In this document: piece after piece, positions 1 through 9,059 of the stretch
How positions within the stretch are numbered: position 1 is the stretch's first letter
Layout: each line of letters starts with the position of its first letter
Assembly (NCBI RefSeq): GCF_003097235.1
Contig: NZ_QEQQ01000002.1
Location: 62,001-126,000, forward strand
Length of the DNA: 64,000 nt
DNA from: Pseudomonas sp. CC120222-01a
Lineage (GTDB): Bacteria > Pseudomonadota > Gammaproteobacteria > Pseudomonadales > Pseudomonadaceae
Direction of reading: 5' to 3'
Translations under genes and position numbers: made by a program
Notes under the pieces: generated by a model
The model's database searches: none
The model's input: the letters and a program-made list of their open reading frames with translations, nothing else
What the model was told of the DNA's origin: nothing

Positions 1-1338
1 GCTCTGATCCACAGCCCGCGCCTGCTCGATCCGCGCTTCCAGCACTTCATCGCTGATCGGCAGTTCCGCCAGTTCATGCAGCTTCTTCAAGTCGCCGTAC
101 AGGCGGTCCATCTGCGGCGCTTCGAGCACCTGGCGTGCATGGTGCAGCCAGGCCAGCAGCTGTTCGATACGCGGCAGCTGTTCGGCCAGGTCTTCCGGGC
201 GCTGGGTGTACAGCGGCAGCTTCAGCGAGCGGCCTTCTTCGCCCAGCAGGTGCGCCAGCCAGCTGGCCAGCTGCGCCTTGCCCTGACGCTCGCCACGGCC
301 CTTGCGCTCCACGGTCCAGGCACGGGCCAGCAGCCAGCGCGAGGTTTCCAGGGAGAACTGGCCCCAGCGTACGTCTTCGAGCTCTTCGATGAACTGCTCG
401 GGTGCGGCACGGCGGATGTCTTCGTCGTCGTTGCCGGCCTGCACCAGCGGGCGCCAGTCTTCCAGCAGCGCGTCGAGGCTGGCGCGCAGCTCGCGGGTGG
501 TCGAGCGTGGGGCGGCCTGGCCCAGGCTGGCAACCAGTGCACGCAGTTCGGCCAGGCACTGTACCCAGTCCTGCAGCAGGCGCCAGTGGCCATTGTGGCG
601 GTACTGCTCGGCCAGGCGCTGGCTGCTGCCCAGCAGCTGCCAGGCGAGCGCGGTGAACGCGTCGTCCACGGCCATTTCGGCGTCCAGTTCGGTGGAAGGC
701 AGGCCCAGCTCGTAGCTGTCCGGCTCCAGCAGGCGGTAGCCGCGCTCGGCCTTGCTGATGTCGCACGGCATCAGTGGCAGGCTCGCGGCCAGCTCTGCGG
801 CCAGCTCCAGCAGCGCTTCAGGGGCGCCTTCGCGCAGTTCCAGTTCCAGTTCGCTGATCTCTTCCTTGCGCTTGCCGGCGATCACGAAGCCCTGGTCCAG
901 TGCGGCCTCGATCACGACCTTGCTCTTGCCGCGGCCCCAGCTGATCTCGGCGTATTCGCGGGTGAAGTCGGTGGTGAACAGCGGCTTGATGGTTTTCTTG
1001 TCCAGCTCGGCCAATTGCTCGGGCCAGCAGGTGGCGTCGAGCTTTTTCAGGTCGAGCTTGACCTTGTCCAGGTGCCATTCGTACTCGTTGCGCTCGGACA
1101 GCCCGGCAACGCTCTGGCCGCGGCACTTCAGGGTCTGGATGACTTCTTCGCCGTCACGGCGCAGGCGCAGGGCGACACGGGCAGCGGAGAGGTCGCGTTC
1201 GGGGGTGTCGAAGTACTGGTTGAGCAGCTCGCGAGTCTGCCAGCCGGACTTGTTGCGCTTTTTCAGCAGGGGGTGCTCGCGCAGGGCGGCCAGGGTCTCG
1301 CGGCTGGCGCGGAGCTTGAGTTCGGTTTCTTTGTGCAT
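1..1338 (-). CDS. CYTH/CHAD domain protein (inorganic triphosphatase family), C-terminus cut by window edge
   Basis: The frame reads open from an ATG at 1338 to base 1 (446 codons, no stop), so the 3' end lies outside the window. The N-terminus carries the CYTH signature ETELKL at residues 4-9, followed by charged beta-strand segments typical of the triphosphate tunnel fold (residues about 1-200). The remainder is helical and rich in Leu, Glu, Arg and His, as in CHAD domains. The layout matches E. coli YgiF, a cytoplasmic triphosphatase that hydrolyses inorganic triphosphate in vitro. It is divergent from argE with about 115 bp between. The physiological role in Pseudomonas is not evident from sequence. 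Confidence 0.85.
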   Translation of the reverse strand, partial: MHKETELKLRASRETLAALREHPLLKKRNKSGWQTRELLNQYFDTPERDLSAARVALRLRRDGEEVIQTLKCRGQSVAGLSERNEYEWHLDKVKLDLKKLDATCWPEQLAELDKKTIKPLFTTDFTREYAEISWGRGKSKVVIEAALDQGFVIAGKRKEEISELELELREGAPEALLELAAELAASLPLMPCDISKAERGYRLLEPDSYELGLPSTELDAEMAVDDAFTALAWQLLGSSQRLAEQYRHNGHWRLLQDWVQCLAELRALVASLGQAAPRSTTRELRASLDALLEDWRPLVQAGNDDEDIRRAAPEQFIEELEDVRWGQFSLETSRWLLARAWTVERKGRGERQGKAQLASWLAHLLGEEGRSLKLPLYTQRPEDLAEQLPRIEQLLAWLHHARQVLEAPQMDRLYGDLKKLHELAELPISDEVLEARIEQARAVDQS

Positions 1339-1453
1339 CACAGGCTCGAAGGAGGGGCGTCGTTGCAGGGCAGTCTACAGGAGTCGGCCGGCAACGGTTT
1401 ATTCCAGACGGCGGATAGTCCTATGATGGGCAACGCTTCCGAGGAGTATGCGC

Positions 1454-2596
1454 ATGCCGTTGCCGACGCTGAAAGACCAGTTTGCCGCCTTGATCGCCGC
1501 GCCCTCGGTCAGTTGCACCCAACCCGCACTGGACCAGTCCAACCGTCAGGTCATCGACCTGCTGGCCGGCTGGCTGGGCGATCTGGGCTTCAGCTGTGAC
1601 ATCCAGCAAGTCAGCCCCGGCAAGTTCAACCTGCTGGCCAGCCGCGGTGGCGGCCCTGGCGGACTGGTGCTGGCGGGGCATAGCGACACCGTGCCTTACG
1701 ACGAACAGCTATGGTCCAGCGACCCGCTCAAGCTCACCGAGGCCGATGGCCGCTGGGTCGGCCTGGGCAGCTGCGACATGAAAGGCTTTTTCGCCTTGAT
1801 CATCGAAGCGGTGATCCCGCTGCTGGAGCATGATTTCAAGCAGCCGCTGCTGATCCTCGCCACCTGCGATGAAGAAAGCTCCATGTCCGGCGCCCGTGCC
1901 CTGGCCGCTGCCGGCCAGCCGCTCGGCCGCGCGGCGGTGATCGGCGAGCCGACTGGCTTGCGGCCGATCCGCATGCACAAGGGCATCCTCATGGACCGCA
2001 TCGATATCCTCGGGCGCAGCGGCCATTCGTCCGACCCGAGCCTGGGCCACAGCGCGATGGAGGCCATGCACGAGGTGATGGGCGAGTTGATGGGCCTGCG
2101 CCGGCAGTGGCAGGCAACCTTCAGCAACCCGCAGTTCACCGTGCCTACGCCCACCATGAACTTCGGCTGCATCCATGGCGGTGACAACCCCAACCGCATC
2201 TGCGGCCAGTGCGCCCTGGAGTTCGACCTGCGGCCGCTGCCAGGCATGGATGTCGAACAGCTGCGGGCCGCCATTCGCGGCAAGCTGCAGCCGGTGGCCG
2301 AGCGCCATGAGGTGCGTATCGACTACGCACCGCTATTCCCTGAGGTGCCACCTTTCGAGCAGGCCGCCGATGCCGAGCTGGTGCAAGTGGCCGAGCGCCT
2401 CACCGGTCATCGGGCTGAAGCGGTAGCGTTCGGTACCGAAGCGCCTTATCTTCAGCAGCTGGGTTGCCAGACCATCGTGCTGGGCCCCGGCGACATCGCC
2501 TGCGCCCACCAGCCTGGCGAATACCTTGAAATGTCACGAATCGAGCCTACCGTGCGTCTATTGCGTGACCTGATCCGGCACTATTGCCTGAATTAA
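1454..2596 (+). CDS. argE: Acetylornithine deacetylase ArgE (M20 family)
   Basis: A cytoplasmic zinc-dependent M20 amidohydrolase that converts N-acetylornithine to ornithine plus acetate in arginine synthesis. The 380-residue protein shows the metal-binding GHSDTVP motif (about residues 75-81), the bridging Asp in GSCDMKG (about 108) and the catalytic Glu pair in CDEESS (about 140-141), with a dimerisation domain between. GAGGAG at 1441-1446 sits 7 bases before the ATG at 1454. An in-frame ATG at 1448 is only one base from that Shine-Dalgarno sequence, so 1454 is preferred. argA follows 125 bp downstream, placing two arginine enzymes together. Confidence 0.93.
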   Translation: MPLPTLKDQFAALIAAPSVSCTQPALDQSNRQVIDLLAGWLGDLGFSCDIQQVSPGKFNLLASRGGGPGGLVLAGHSDTVPYDEQLWSSDPLKLTEADGRWVGLGSCDMKGFFALIIEAVIPLLEHDFKQPLLILATCDEESSMSGARALAAAGQPLGRAAVIGEPTGLRPIRMHKGILMDRIDILGRSGHSSDPSLGHSAMEAMHEVMGELMGLRRQWQATFSNPQFTVPTPTMNFGCIHGGDNPNRICGQCALEFDLRPLPGMDVEQLRAAIRGKLQPVAERHEVRIDYAPLFPEVPPFEQAADAELVQVAERLTGHRAEAVAFGTEAPYLQQLGCQTIVLGPGDIACAHQPGEYLEMSRIEPTVRLLRDLIRHYCLN

Positions 2597-2721
2597 ACGT
2601 CCACCCTGTTGATTCGTTCTTGCCTAGAGGAGACCGCGCGTGACCGCAAGCCTGTTCCGACGATGATCCTGAACGCCGTGTGATTCACCGTTCTCCGTCC
2701 ACTTTATCCACAGGCCCTGTC

Positions 2722-4020
2722 ATGCCCGAATACGTCAACTGGCTACGTCATGCCTCCCCGTACATCAATGCCCATCGCGACTGCACCTTTGTGGTGATGC
2801 TCCCCGGCGATGGGGTTGAACACCCGAATTTCGGCAATATCGTCCACGACCTGGTGTTGCTGCACAGCCTGGGTGTGCGCCTGGTGCTGGTGCATGGTTC
2901 GCGTCCGCAGATCGAAAGCCGCCTGGCTGATCGCGGCCTGACCCCGCACTACCACAGGGGCATGCGCATTACCGATGCCGCCACCCTGGATTGCGTGATT
3001 GATGCCGTCGGTGCCCTGCGCCTGGCCATCGAGGCGCGCCTGTCGATGGACATCGCCGCCTCGCCGATGCAGGGTTCACGCCTGCGTGTGGCCTCCGGCA
3101 ACCTGGTCACGGCACGGCCAATCGGTGTGCTCGAAGGGGTGGACTACCACCACACCGGCGAAGTGCGCCGGGTCGATCGCAAGGGTATCAGCCGCCTGCT
3201 CGACGAGCGCTCCATCGTGCTGCTGTCGCCACTGGGCTACTCGCCGACTGGTGAAATTTTCAACCTGGCCTGCGAAGACGTCGCCACGCGCGCGGCCATC
3301 GAGCTGGGCGCCGACAAGTTGCTGCTGTTCGGTGCTGAGCCGGGCCTGCTGGACGAGAACGGCAAGCTGGTGCGCGAACTGCGCCCGCAGCAGATCGCCC
3401 CGCACCTGGCGCGCCTGGGCAGTGATTACCAGGGCGAGCTGCTGGATGCCGCTGCCGAGGCCTGCAAAGGTGGTGTGGCGCGTAGCCATATCGTCAGTTA
3501 TGCCGAGGACGGTGCGCTGCTGACCGAGCTGTTCACCCGCGAAGGTGGCGGTACGCTGGTGTCGCAGGAACAGTTCGAAGTGGTGCGCGAGGCGACCATC
3601 GACGATGTCGGTGGCTTGCTGGAGCTGATCAGCCCGCTGGAAGAGCAGGGCATTCTGGTGCGTCGTTCCCGTGAGGTGCTTGAGCGTGAGATCGAGCAGT
3701 TCAGCGTGGTCGAGCGTGAGGGCATGATCATCGCCTGTGCGGCGCTGTACCCGATTGCCGACTCCCAAGCGGGTGAATTGGCGTGCCTGGCGGTGAACCC
3801 GGAGTACCGCCATGGCGGGCGCGGGGATGAGCTGCTTGAGCGCATCGAGGGGCGGGCGCGGCAGATGGGGTTGAATACCTTGTTCGTGCTTACCACGCGC
3901 ACGGCGCACTGGTTCCGTGAACGCGGGTTTGCGCCTAGCGGCGTGGAGCGCCTGCCGGCTGCGCGGGCTTCGCTGTACAACTACCAGCGCAATTCGAAGA
4001 TTTTCGAGAAATCCCTATAA
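2722..4020 (+). CDS. argA: Amino-acid N-acetyltransferase ArgA (N-acetylglutamate synthase)
   Basis: Catalyses acetyl-CoA plus glutamate to N-acetylglutamate, the first step of arginine synthesis. At 432 residues it has the classical architecture: an amino-acid-kinase-like domain (about 1-285), which usually carries arginine feedback inhibition, then a GNAT acetyltransferase domain (about 290-432) with the acetyl-CoA motif LAVNPEYRHGGRGDELL. The start MPEYVNWLRHASPYINAHRD matches family N-termini. An upstream in-frame GTG at 2680 would add 14 residues and is less likely. The gene ends just before a REP pair and converges on spuI. Confidence 0.93.
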   Translation: MPEYVNWLRHASPYINAHRDCTFVVMLPGDGVEHPNFGNIVHDLVLLHSLGVRLVLVHGSRPQIESRLADRGLTPHYHRGMRITDAATLDCVIDAVGALRLAIEARLSMDIAASPMQGSRLRVASGNLVTARPIGVLEGVDYHHTGEVRRVDRKGISRLLDERSIVLLSPLGYSPTGEIFNLACEDVATRAAIELGADKLLLFGAEPGLLDENGKLVRELRPQQIAPHLARLGSDYQGELLDAAAEACKGGVARSHIVSYAEDGALLTELFTREGGGTLVSQEQFEVVREATIDDVGGLLELISPLEEQGILVRRSREVLEREIEQFSVVEREGMIIACAALYPIADSQAGELACLAVNPEYRHGGRGDELLERIEGRARQMGLNTLFVLTTRTAHWFRERGFAPSGVERLPAARASLYNYQRNSKIFEKSL

Positions 4021-4037
4021 GCCTGTACCGCAGCCTC

Positions 4038-4154
4038 TGTGGGAGCGGCCTTGCGTCGCGAAAGGGCCGCAAAGCGGCCCCGGCGATTTCAGCTTGATGC
4101 ACAAATCTTGGGGGGCGCTTCGCACCCCAATCGCGACGCAAGGCCGCTCCCACA
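4038..4154. repeat. REP pair (inverted) between argA and spuI
   Basis: Two head-to-head REP units: TGTGGGAGCGGCC...AAAGCGGCCCC on the left and its inverted partner ending GGCCGCTCCCACA on the right. It lies between convergent genes and could fold as a transcript-end hairpin. Confidence 0.85.
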
Positions 4155-4172
4155 ATGTGGGCGGCGTTTTGC

Positions 4173-5549
4173 TTACACGGTATGCAGATACCAGTTGTAC
4201 TCGAGGTCGGAGATCGAGTGCTCGAACTCCTCCAGCTCGCTCTCCTTGCACGCGACGAAGATGTCGATGTACTTCGGATCGATGTACTTGTTCAGGATCT
4301 CGCTGTCGTCCAGCTCGCGCAGGGCATCGCGCAGGTTGTTCGGCAGGCTCTGTTCCAGCTGCTCGTAAGAGTTGCCCTCAATGGGCGTGCCTGGCTCGAT
4401 CTTGTTGGTCAGGCCGTGGTGCACGCCTGCCAGCACGGCAGCCATCATCAGGTACGGGTTGGCGTCGGCGCCGGCTACGCGGTGCTCGATGCGCACGGCA
4501 TCTGCAGAACCGGTTGGCACCCTCAGGGCCACGGTACGGTTGTCCAGGCCCCAGCTCGGCGCATTCGGCACGTAGAACTGCGCGCCAAAGCGGCGGTACG
4601 AGTTGACGTTCGGGCAGAGGAACGCCATGGACGCAGGCAGGGTCTCGAGCACACCGCCGACAGCGTGACGTAGCGCGGCGTTCTGCTCGGGATCCTCGCT
4701 GGTGAAGATGTTGTTGCCATCTTTGTCCAGCACGGAGATGTGTACATGCAGGCCGTTGCCTGCCTGGCCCGGGTAGGGCTTGGCCATGAAGGTGGTGTCC
4801 ATTTCATGGTCGTAGGCGATGTTCTTGATCAACCGCTTGAGCAGTACCGCGTAGTCGCAGGCCTTGAGCGGGTCGGCAACGTGGTGGAGGTTGACTTCGA
4901 ACTGCGCCGGGGCGCTTTCCTTGACGATGGCGTCAGCAGGGATGCCTTGCTCTTTCGCGCCTTCCAGGATGTCCTGCAGGCAGTCGGCATATTCGTCGAG
5001 GTCGTCGATCAGGTACACCTGGGTCGACTGTGGGCGCTTGCCCGAGATTGGCGAGCGTGGTGGCTGCGGACGGCCGTTCACGTTCTCCTGGTCGATCAGG
5101 TAGAACTCCAGCTCGAACGCGGCGCAGATGGTCAGGCCCATATCGGTGAACTTGCTCACCACCTGACGCAGCACTTCGCGCGGGTCGGCGAAGAACGGCT
5201 CGCCTTCCAGTTCGTGCATGGTCATCAGCAGCTGCGCGGTCGGGCGCTTTTGCCAAGGCTCATTACAGAGCGTGTCGGGGATTGGATAGCAGATGCGGTC
5301 AGCATCGCCGATGTCCAGGCCCAGCCCGGTGCTTTCAACGGTGGAACCGTTGATGTCCAGGGCGAAGAGGGAGGCAGGCAGGTTGATGCCTTTCTCGTAA
5401 ACCTTGTGGAGGCTGGTGCGCTCAATGCGCTTACCACGCACCACACCATTCATATCTGCAATCAGAAGGTCAACGTAGAGAACCTCAGGATGTTCCTTAA
5501 GGAACGCGTTCGCTTCGTTAAGCTGAACGGCACGCGGGGGTACCGACAT
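4173..5549 (-). CDS. spuI: Glutamine-synthetase-like glutamylpolyamine synthetase (SpuI/PuuA family)
   Basis: A 458-residue glutamine synthetase family enzyme. The family ligates glutamate to putrescine or other polyamines with ATP, the first step of the gamma-glutamylation route. The GS beta-grasp domain is N-terminal (about 20-115), followed by the catalytic domain with an FELEFYL metal-binding segment, the NGLHVHIS loop and the RIEHRVAGADANPY segment. AAGGTG precedes the ATG at 5549. It is divergent from spuB across a 574-bp control region, with which it shares the family but not close identity. The two paralogues probably differ in polyamine preference. Confidence 0.88.
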   Translation of the reverse strand: MSVPPRAVQLNEANAFLKEHPEVLYVDLLIADMNGVVRGKRIERTSLHKVYEKGINLPASLFALDINGSTVESTGLGLDIGDADRICYPIPDTLCNEPWQKRPTAQLLMTMHELEGEPFFADPREVLRQVVSKFTDMGLTICAAFELEFYLIDQENVNGRPQPPRSPISGKRPQSTQVYLIDDLDEYADCLQDILEGAKEQGIPADAIVKESAPAQFEVNLHHVADPLKACDYAVLLKRLIKNIAYDHEMDTTFMAKPYPGQAGNGLHVHISVLDKDGNNIFTSEDPEQNAALRHAVGGVLETLPASMAFLCPNVNSYRRFGAQFYVPNAPSWGLDNRTVALRVPTGSADAVRIEHRVAGADANPYLMMAAVLAGVHHGLTNKIEPGTPIEGNSYEQLEQSLPNNLRDALRELDDSEILNKYIDPKYIDIFVACKESELEEFEHSISDLEYNWYLHTV

Positions 5550-6123
5550 GATGCAACACCTTTGTTGTTAAAAATATCAATCAAGGGGGGCTTGCAGGAC
5601 CAGTCAATCGAAAAGACAAACTGATGTCAAGCCAACCCCATGATGCCTCGAAATGGCACATCGACGGCAGATTTGCTGCATATCGGGGCGTGCCATTATC
5701 CGCTATTTCCCTCACAAAGGGCTATCTCCGACATGCCGTGTTTTATTTTTTACGGAGGTGTTGTGTAAAAAATTTAACAAGGCTAAGCTCGGACTCAACC
5801 CAAAACACAATAATACGAGGGTCACATGGTCCGCTTGTCGCGACCTGAGCGCGCTGCCTGTGCAGTGCAGTCGGGTATCCCTGCCGTTCCCGCACGCATC
5901 AGTCGAGTTGTCGCCTGCATGGCCGCAATAATTGACGCTTTGCGCATCTGGACCACACCTCGTAACGCTTTTTCGTTGCTCTTCTCGTATTCCTGCCCTT
6001 TGATCCCACTACGGACACGCTTGTTTTCAGTGTATCCACAGTGCGCCTGCGCGTGGGTTTTTGCTTTAGCAATCTACTCCCTCCAGAATCAGAGCGCGGA
6101 CCACCTTACCTCCTGAGGTATTT
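5550..6123. promoter_or_regulatory. Divergent spuI/spuB control region, 574 bp
   Basis: No convincing gene is present; short open frames lack codon bias. The middle (about 5735-5820) is much more AT-rich than the flanks and contains a 9-bp perfect inverted repeat. The region must hold both promoters. Exact -35/-10 elements cannot be assigned by eye. Confidence 0.6.
5745..5773. promoter_or_regulatory. Inverted repeat, candidate operator of the spu regulon
   Basis: ATTTTTTAC (5745-5753) and GTAAAAAAT (5765-5773) are exact reverse complements separated by 11 bp. The dyad lies in the AT-rich part of the divergent polyamine promoter region, a plausible site for a polyamine-responsive repressor. 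No binding protein can be named from sequence alone. Confidence 0.4.
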
Positions 6124-7482
6124 ATGAGTAACAACCTCGACCAGCTCACCGATTGGTTGAAAGAGCACAAGATCACCGAAGTCGAATGCCTGATCAGCGA
6201 CCTGACCGGCATCACCCGCGGCAAGATCTCGCCGACCAACAAATTCATCGCCGAAAAAGGCATGCGCCTGCCCGAGAGCGTGCTGCTGCAGACCGTGACC
6301 GGCGACTATGTCGACGATGACATCTATTACGACCTGCTCGACCCGGCCGACATCGACATGATCTGCCGCCCCGACCAGGACGCCGTATTCCTGGTGCCGT
6401 GGGCCATCGAGCCGACCGCCCAGGTGATCCACGACACCTACGACAAGAAGGGCAACCCGGTCGAACTGTCGCCGCGCAACGTGCTGAAGAAGGTCCTCAA
6501 GCTCTATGCCGACAAGGGCTGGCAGCCGATCGTCGCGCCGGAGATGGAGTTCTACCTGACCAAGCGCAGCGAAGACCCTGACTTCCCGCTGCAGCCGCCG
6601 GTCGGCCGCTCTGGCCGCCCGGAAACCGGTCGCCAGTCGTTCTCGATCGAAGCCGCCAACGAATTCGACCCCTTGTTCGAAGATGTCTACGACTGGTGCG
6701 AACTGCAGCGCCTGGACCTCGACACGCTGATCCACGAAGACGGCACCGCGCAGATGGAAATCAACTTCCGTCACGGCGACGCTCTGCACCTGGCCGACCA
6801 GATCCTGGTGTTCAAGCGCACCATGCGTGAGGCCGCGCTCAAGCACAACGTGGCTGCCACCTTCATGGCCAAGCCGATGACCGGCGAGCCCGGCAGCGCC
6901 ATGCACCTGCACCAGAGCGTGGTCGACGTGGCCACCGGCAAGAACATCTTCAGCAATGAAGACGGCAGCATGAGCGAGCTGTTCCTGCACCACATCGGTG
7001 GCCTGCAGAAGTTCATCCCCGAAGCGCTGCCGCTGTTCGCCCCCAACGTCAACTCGTTCCGCCGCTTCCTGCCCGACACTTCGGCGCCGGTGAACGTCGA
7101 GTGGGGCGAGGAGAACCGCACCGTCGGCCTGCGTGTACCGGATGCCGGCCCGCAGAACCGCCGCGTCGAGAACCGCCTGCCGGGCGCCGATGCCAACCCT
7201 TACCTGGCCATCGCCGCCAGCCTGCTGTGCGGCTATATCGGCATGGTCGAGGGCATCGAAGCCAGTGCGCCGGTCCAGGGCCGTGGCTATGAACGCCGCA
7301 ACCTGCGCCTGCCGCTGACCATCGAGGACGCCCTCGAACGCATGGAAAACAGCCGTGCGCTGGTGCAGTACCTGGGCAAGAAGTTCATCACCGGCTACGT
7401 CGCCACCAAACGCGCCGAGCACGAGAACTTCAAGCGCGTCATCAGCTCGTGGGAGCGTGAATTCCTGCTATTCGCTGTCTGA
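6124..7482 (+). CDS. spuB: Glutamine-synthetase-like glutamylpolyamine synthetase SpuB
   Basis: A 452-residue glutamine synthetase family protein beginning MSNNLDQLTDWLKEHKITEV. It has the family's N-terminal beta-grasp, the EMEFYL metal site (around residue 140), the SAMHLHQS ATP/glutamate loop and the VENRLPGADANPYLAIAASL segment. TGAGG lies 8 bases before the ATG. It is the first gene of the rightward spu cluster, 46 bp before spuC, and is expected to gamma-glutamylate polyamines in the cytoplasm. Which of SpuB and SpuI prefers putrescine or spermidine is not visible here. Confidence 0.88.
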   Translation: MSNNLDQLTDWLKEHKITEVECLISDLTGITRGKISPTNKFIAEKGMRLPESVLLQTVTGDYVDDDIYYDLLDPADIDMICRPDQDAVFLVPWAIEPTAQVIHDTYDKKGNPVELSPRNVLKKVLKLYADKGWQPIVAPEMEFYLTKRSEDPDFPLQPPVGRSGRPETGRQSFSIEAANEFDPLFEDVYDWCELQRLDLDTLIHEDGTAQMEINFRHGDALHLADQILVFKRTMREAALKHNVAATFMAKPMTGEPGSAMHLHQSVVDVATGKNIFSNEDGSMSELFLHHIGGLQKFIPEALPLFAPNVNSFRRFLPDTSAPVNVEWGEENRTVGLRVPDAGPQNRRVENRLPGADANPYLAIAASLLCGYIGMVEGIEASAPVQGRGYERRNLRLPLTIEDALERMENSRALVQYLGKKFITGYVATKRAEHENFKRVISSWEREFLLFAV

Positions 7483-7528
7483 TCAACCCTGAGGCCGCTG
7501 GTGCGGCCGCCGGAAAATGGAGAGGCAC

Positions 7529-8890
7529 ATGAGCGTCAACAACCCGCAAACCCGTGAATGGCAAAACCTGAGCGGCGAGCACCACCTTGCACCCTTCTCT
7601 GACTACAAGCAGTTGAAGGAGAAGGGGCCGCGCATCATTACCAAGGCGCAGGGTGTGCATTTGTGGGACAGCGAGGGGAACAAGATCCTCGACGGCATGG
7701 CCGGCCTGTGGTGCGTGGCGGTCGGCTATGGCCGTGAAGAACTGGTGCAGGCGGCAGAAAAGCAGATGCGCGAGCTGCCGTATTACAACCTGTTCTTTCA
7801 GACCGCTCACCCGCCAGCCCTGGAGCTGGCCAAGGCGATCACCGACGTGGCGCCGGAAGGCATGACCCATGTGTTCTTCACCGGCTCCGGCTCCGAAGGC
7901 AACGACACCGTGCTGCGCATGGTCCGCCACTACTGGGCGCTGAAGGGCAAGCCGCACAAGCAGACCATGATCGGCCGCATCAACGGCTACCACGGCTCCA
8001 CCTTCGCCGGTGCGTGCCTGGGTGGCATGAGCGGCATGCACGAGCAGGGCGGCCTGCCGATCCCGGGCATCGTGCATATTCCGCAGCCTTACTGGTTCGG
8101 CGAAGGCGGTGACATGAGCCCGGACGAGTTCGGCGTCTGGGCTGCCGAGCAACTGGAGAAGAAGATCCTCGAAGTCGGCGAAGACAACGTCGCGGCCTTC
8201 ATTGCCGAGCCGATCCAGGGCGCCGGCGGGGTGATCATTCCGCCGGAAACCTACTGGCCAAAGGTCAAGGAGATCCTCGCCAAGTACGACATCCTGTTCG
8301 TCGCCGACGAAGTGATCTGCGGTTTCGGCCGCACCGGCGAGTGGTTCGGCTCCGACTACTACGATCTCAAACCTGACCTGATGACCATCGCCAAGGGTCT
8401 CACCTCCGGTTACATCCCCATGGGGGGTGTGATCGTGCGTGACAAGGTGGCCAAGGTGCTCAGCGAAGGCGGCGACTTCAACCACGGCTTCACCTACTCC
8501 GGTCACCCGGTGGCGGCTGCGGTGGGCCTGGAAAACCTGCGCATCCTGCGCGACGAGAAGATCGTCGAGAAGGCGCGCACGGAAGTGGCACCCTACTTGC
8601 AGAAACGTCTGCGTGAGCTGCAGGACCACCCGCTGGTGGGCGAGGTACGCGGCCTGGGCATGCTCGGTGCCATCGAACTGGTCAAGGACAAGGCGACCCG
8701 CAGCCGTTACGAGGGCAAAGGTGTCGGCATGGTCTGCCGCAACTTCTGCTTCGAGAACGGCCTGATCATGCGCGCGGTGGGCGACACCATGATCATCGCC
8801 CCGCCGCTGGTAATCAGCCATGCCGAAGTGGATGAACTGGTGGAAAAGGCGCGCAAATGCCTCGATTTGACCCTTGAGGCGATTCGATAA
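7529..8890 (+). CDS. spuC: Putrescine (polyamine):pyruvate aminotransferase SpuC
   Basis: A class III PLP-dependent aminotransferase of 453 residues that transfers the amino group of putrescine-type diamines to pyruvate. Cofactor residues are visible: the FVADEVICGFGRTG strand with the PLP-contacting Asp at about 260, and the Schiff-base Lys in TIAKGLTSGY at about 289. The ATG at 7529 follows GGAGAGG with good spacing. An in-frame ATG at 7517 lies within that Shine-Dalgarno region and is rejected. spuB is just upstream. Downstream, a strong hairpin precedes the abundant-type binding-protein gene spuD. Confidence 0.92.
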   Translation: MSVNNPQTREWQNLSGEHHLAPFSDYKQLKEKGPRIITKAQGVHLWDSEGNKILDGMAGLWCVAVGYGREELVQAAEKQMRELPYYNLFFQTAHPPALELAKAITDVAPEGMTHVFFTGSGSEGNDTVLRMVRHYWALKGKPHKQTMIGRINGYHGSTFAGACLGGMSGMHEQGGLPIPGIVHIPQPYWFGEGGDMSPDEFGVWAAEQLEKKILEVGEDNVAAFIAEPIQGAGGVIIPPETYWPKVKEILAKYDILFVADEVICGFGRTGEWFGSDYYDLKPDLMTIAKGLTSGYIPMGGVIVRDKVAKVLSEGGDFNHGFTYSGHPVAAAVGLENLRILRDEKIVEKARTEVAPYLQKRLRELQDHPLVGEVRGLGMLGAIELVKDKATRSRYEGKGVGMVCRNFCFENGLIMRAVGDTMIIAPPLVISHAEVDELVEKARKCLDLTLEAIR

Positions 8891-8933
8891 GCGTTTGCTA
8901 GGCTAGCGATGTGACATTAAGTCGTTACAAGGC

Positions 8934-8963
8934 CCTGCTTTCCTTGAAACAGAGCCTTGTAAC
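8934..8963 (+). promoter_or_regulatory. Stem-loop between spuC and spuD
   Basis: GTTACAAGGC...GCCTTGTAAC forms a long stem (about 16 pairs with one mismatch and one bulge) around a short CCTTG loop. No T-run follows, so it is not a classical terminator. It may be a processing or mRNA-stability element, or separate two transcription units. Confidence 0.55.
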
Positions 8964-9059
8964 TTGCCAGACTAGCGGTTGTTTCAGTCGCCGCGCGCTC
9001 TGCACCGTGGGTTCTGGCTGCTGGACAGTTGCTAACATAAAAATTCTGGAGCATTACGC

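Noticed and set aside
5624..6116. Small plus-strand open frames in the spuI/spuB gap
   Set aside because: No ribosome binding site, no codon bias, overlapping frames; treated as regulatory DNA.
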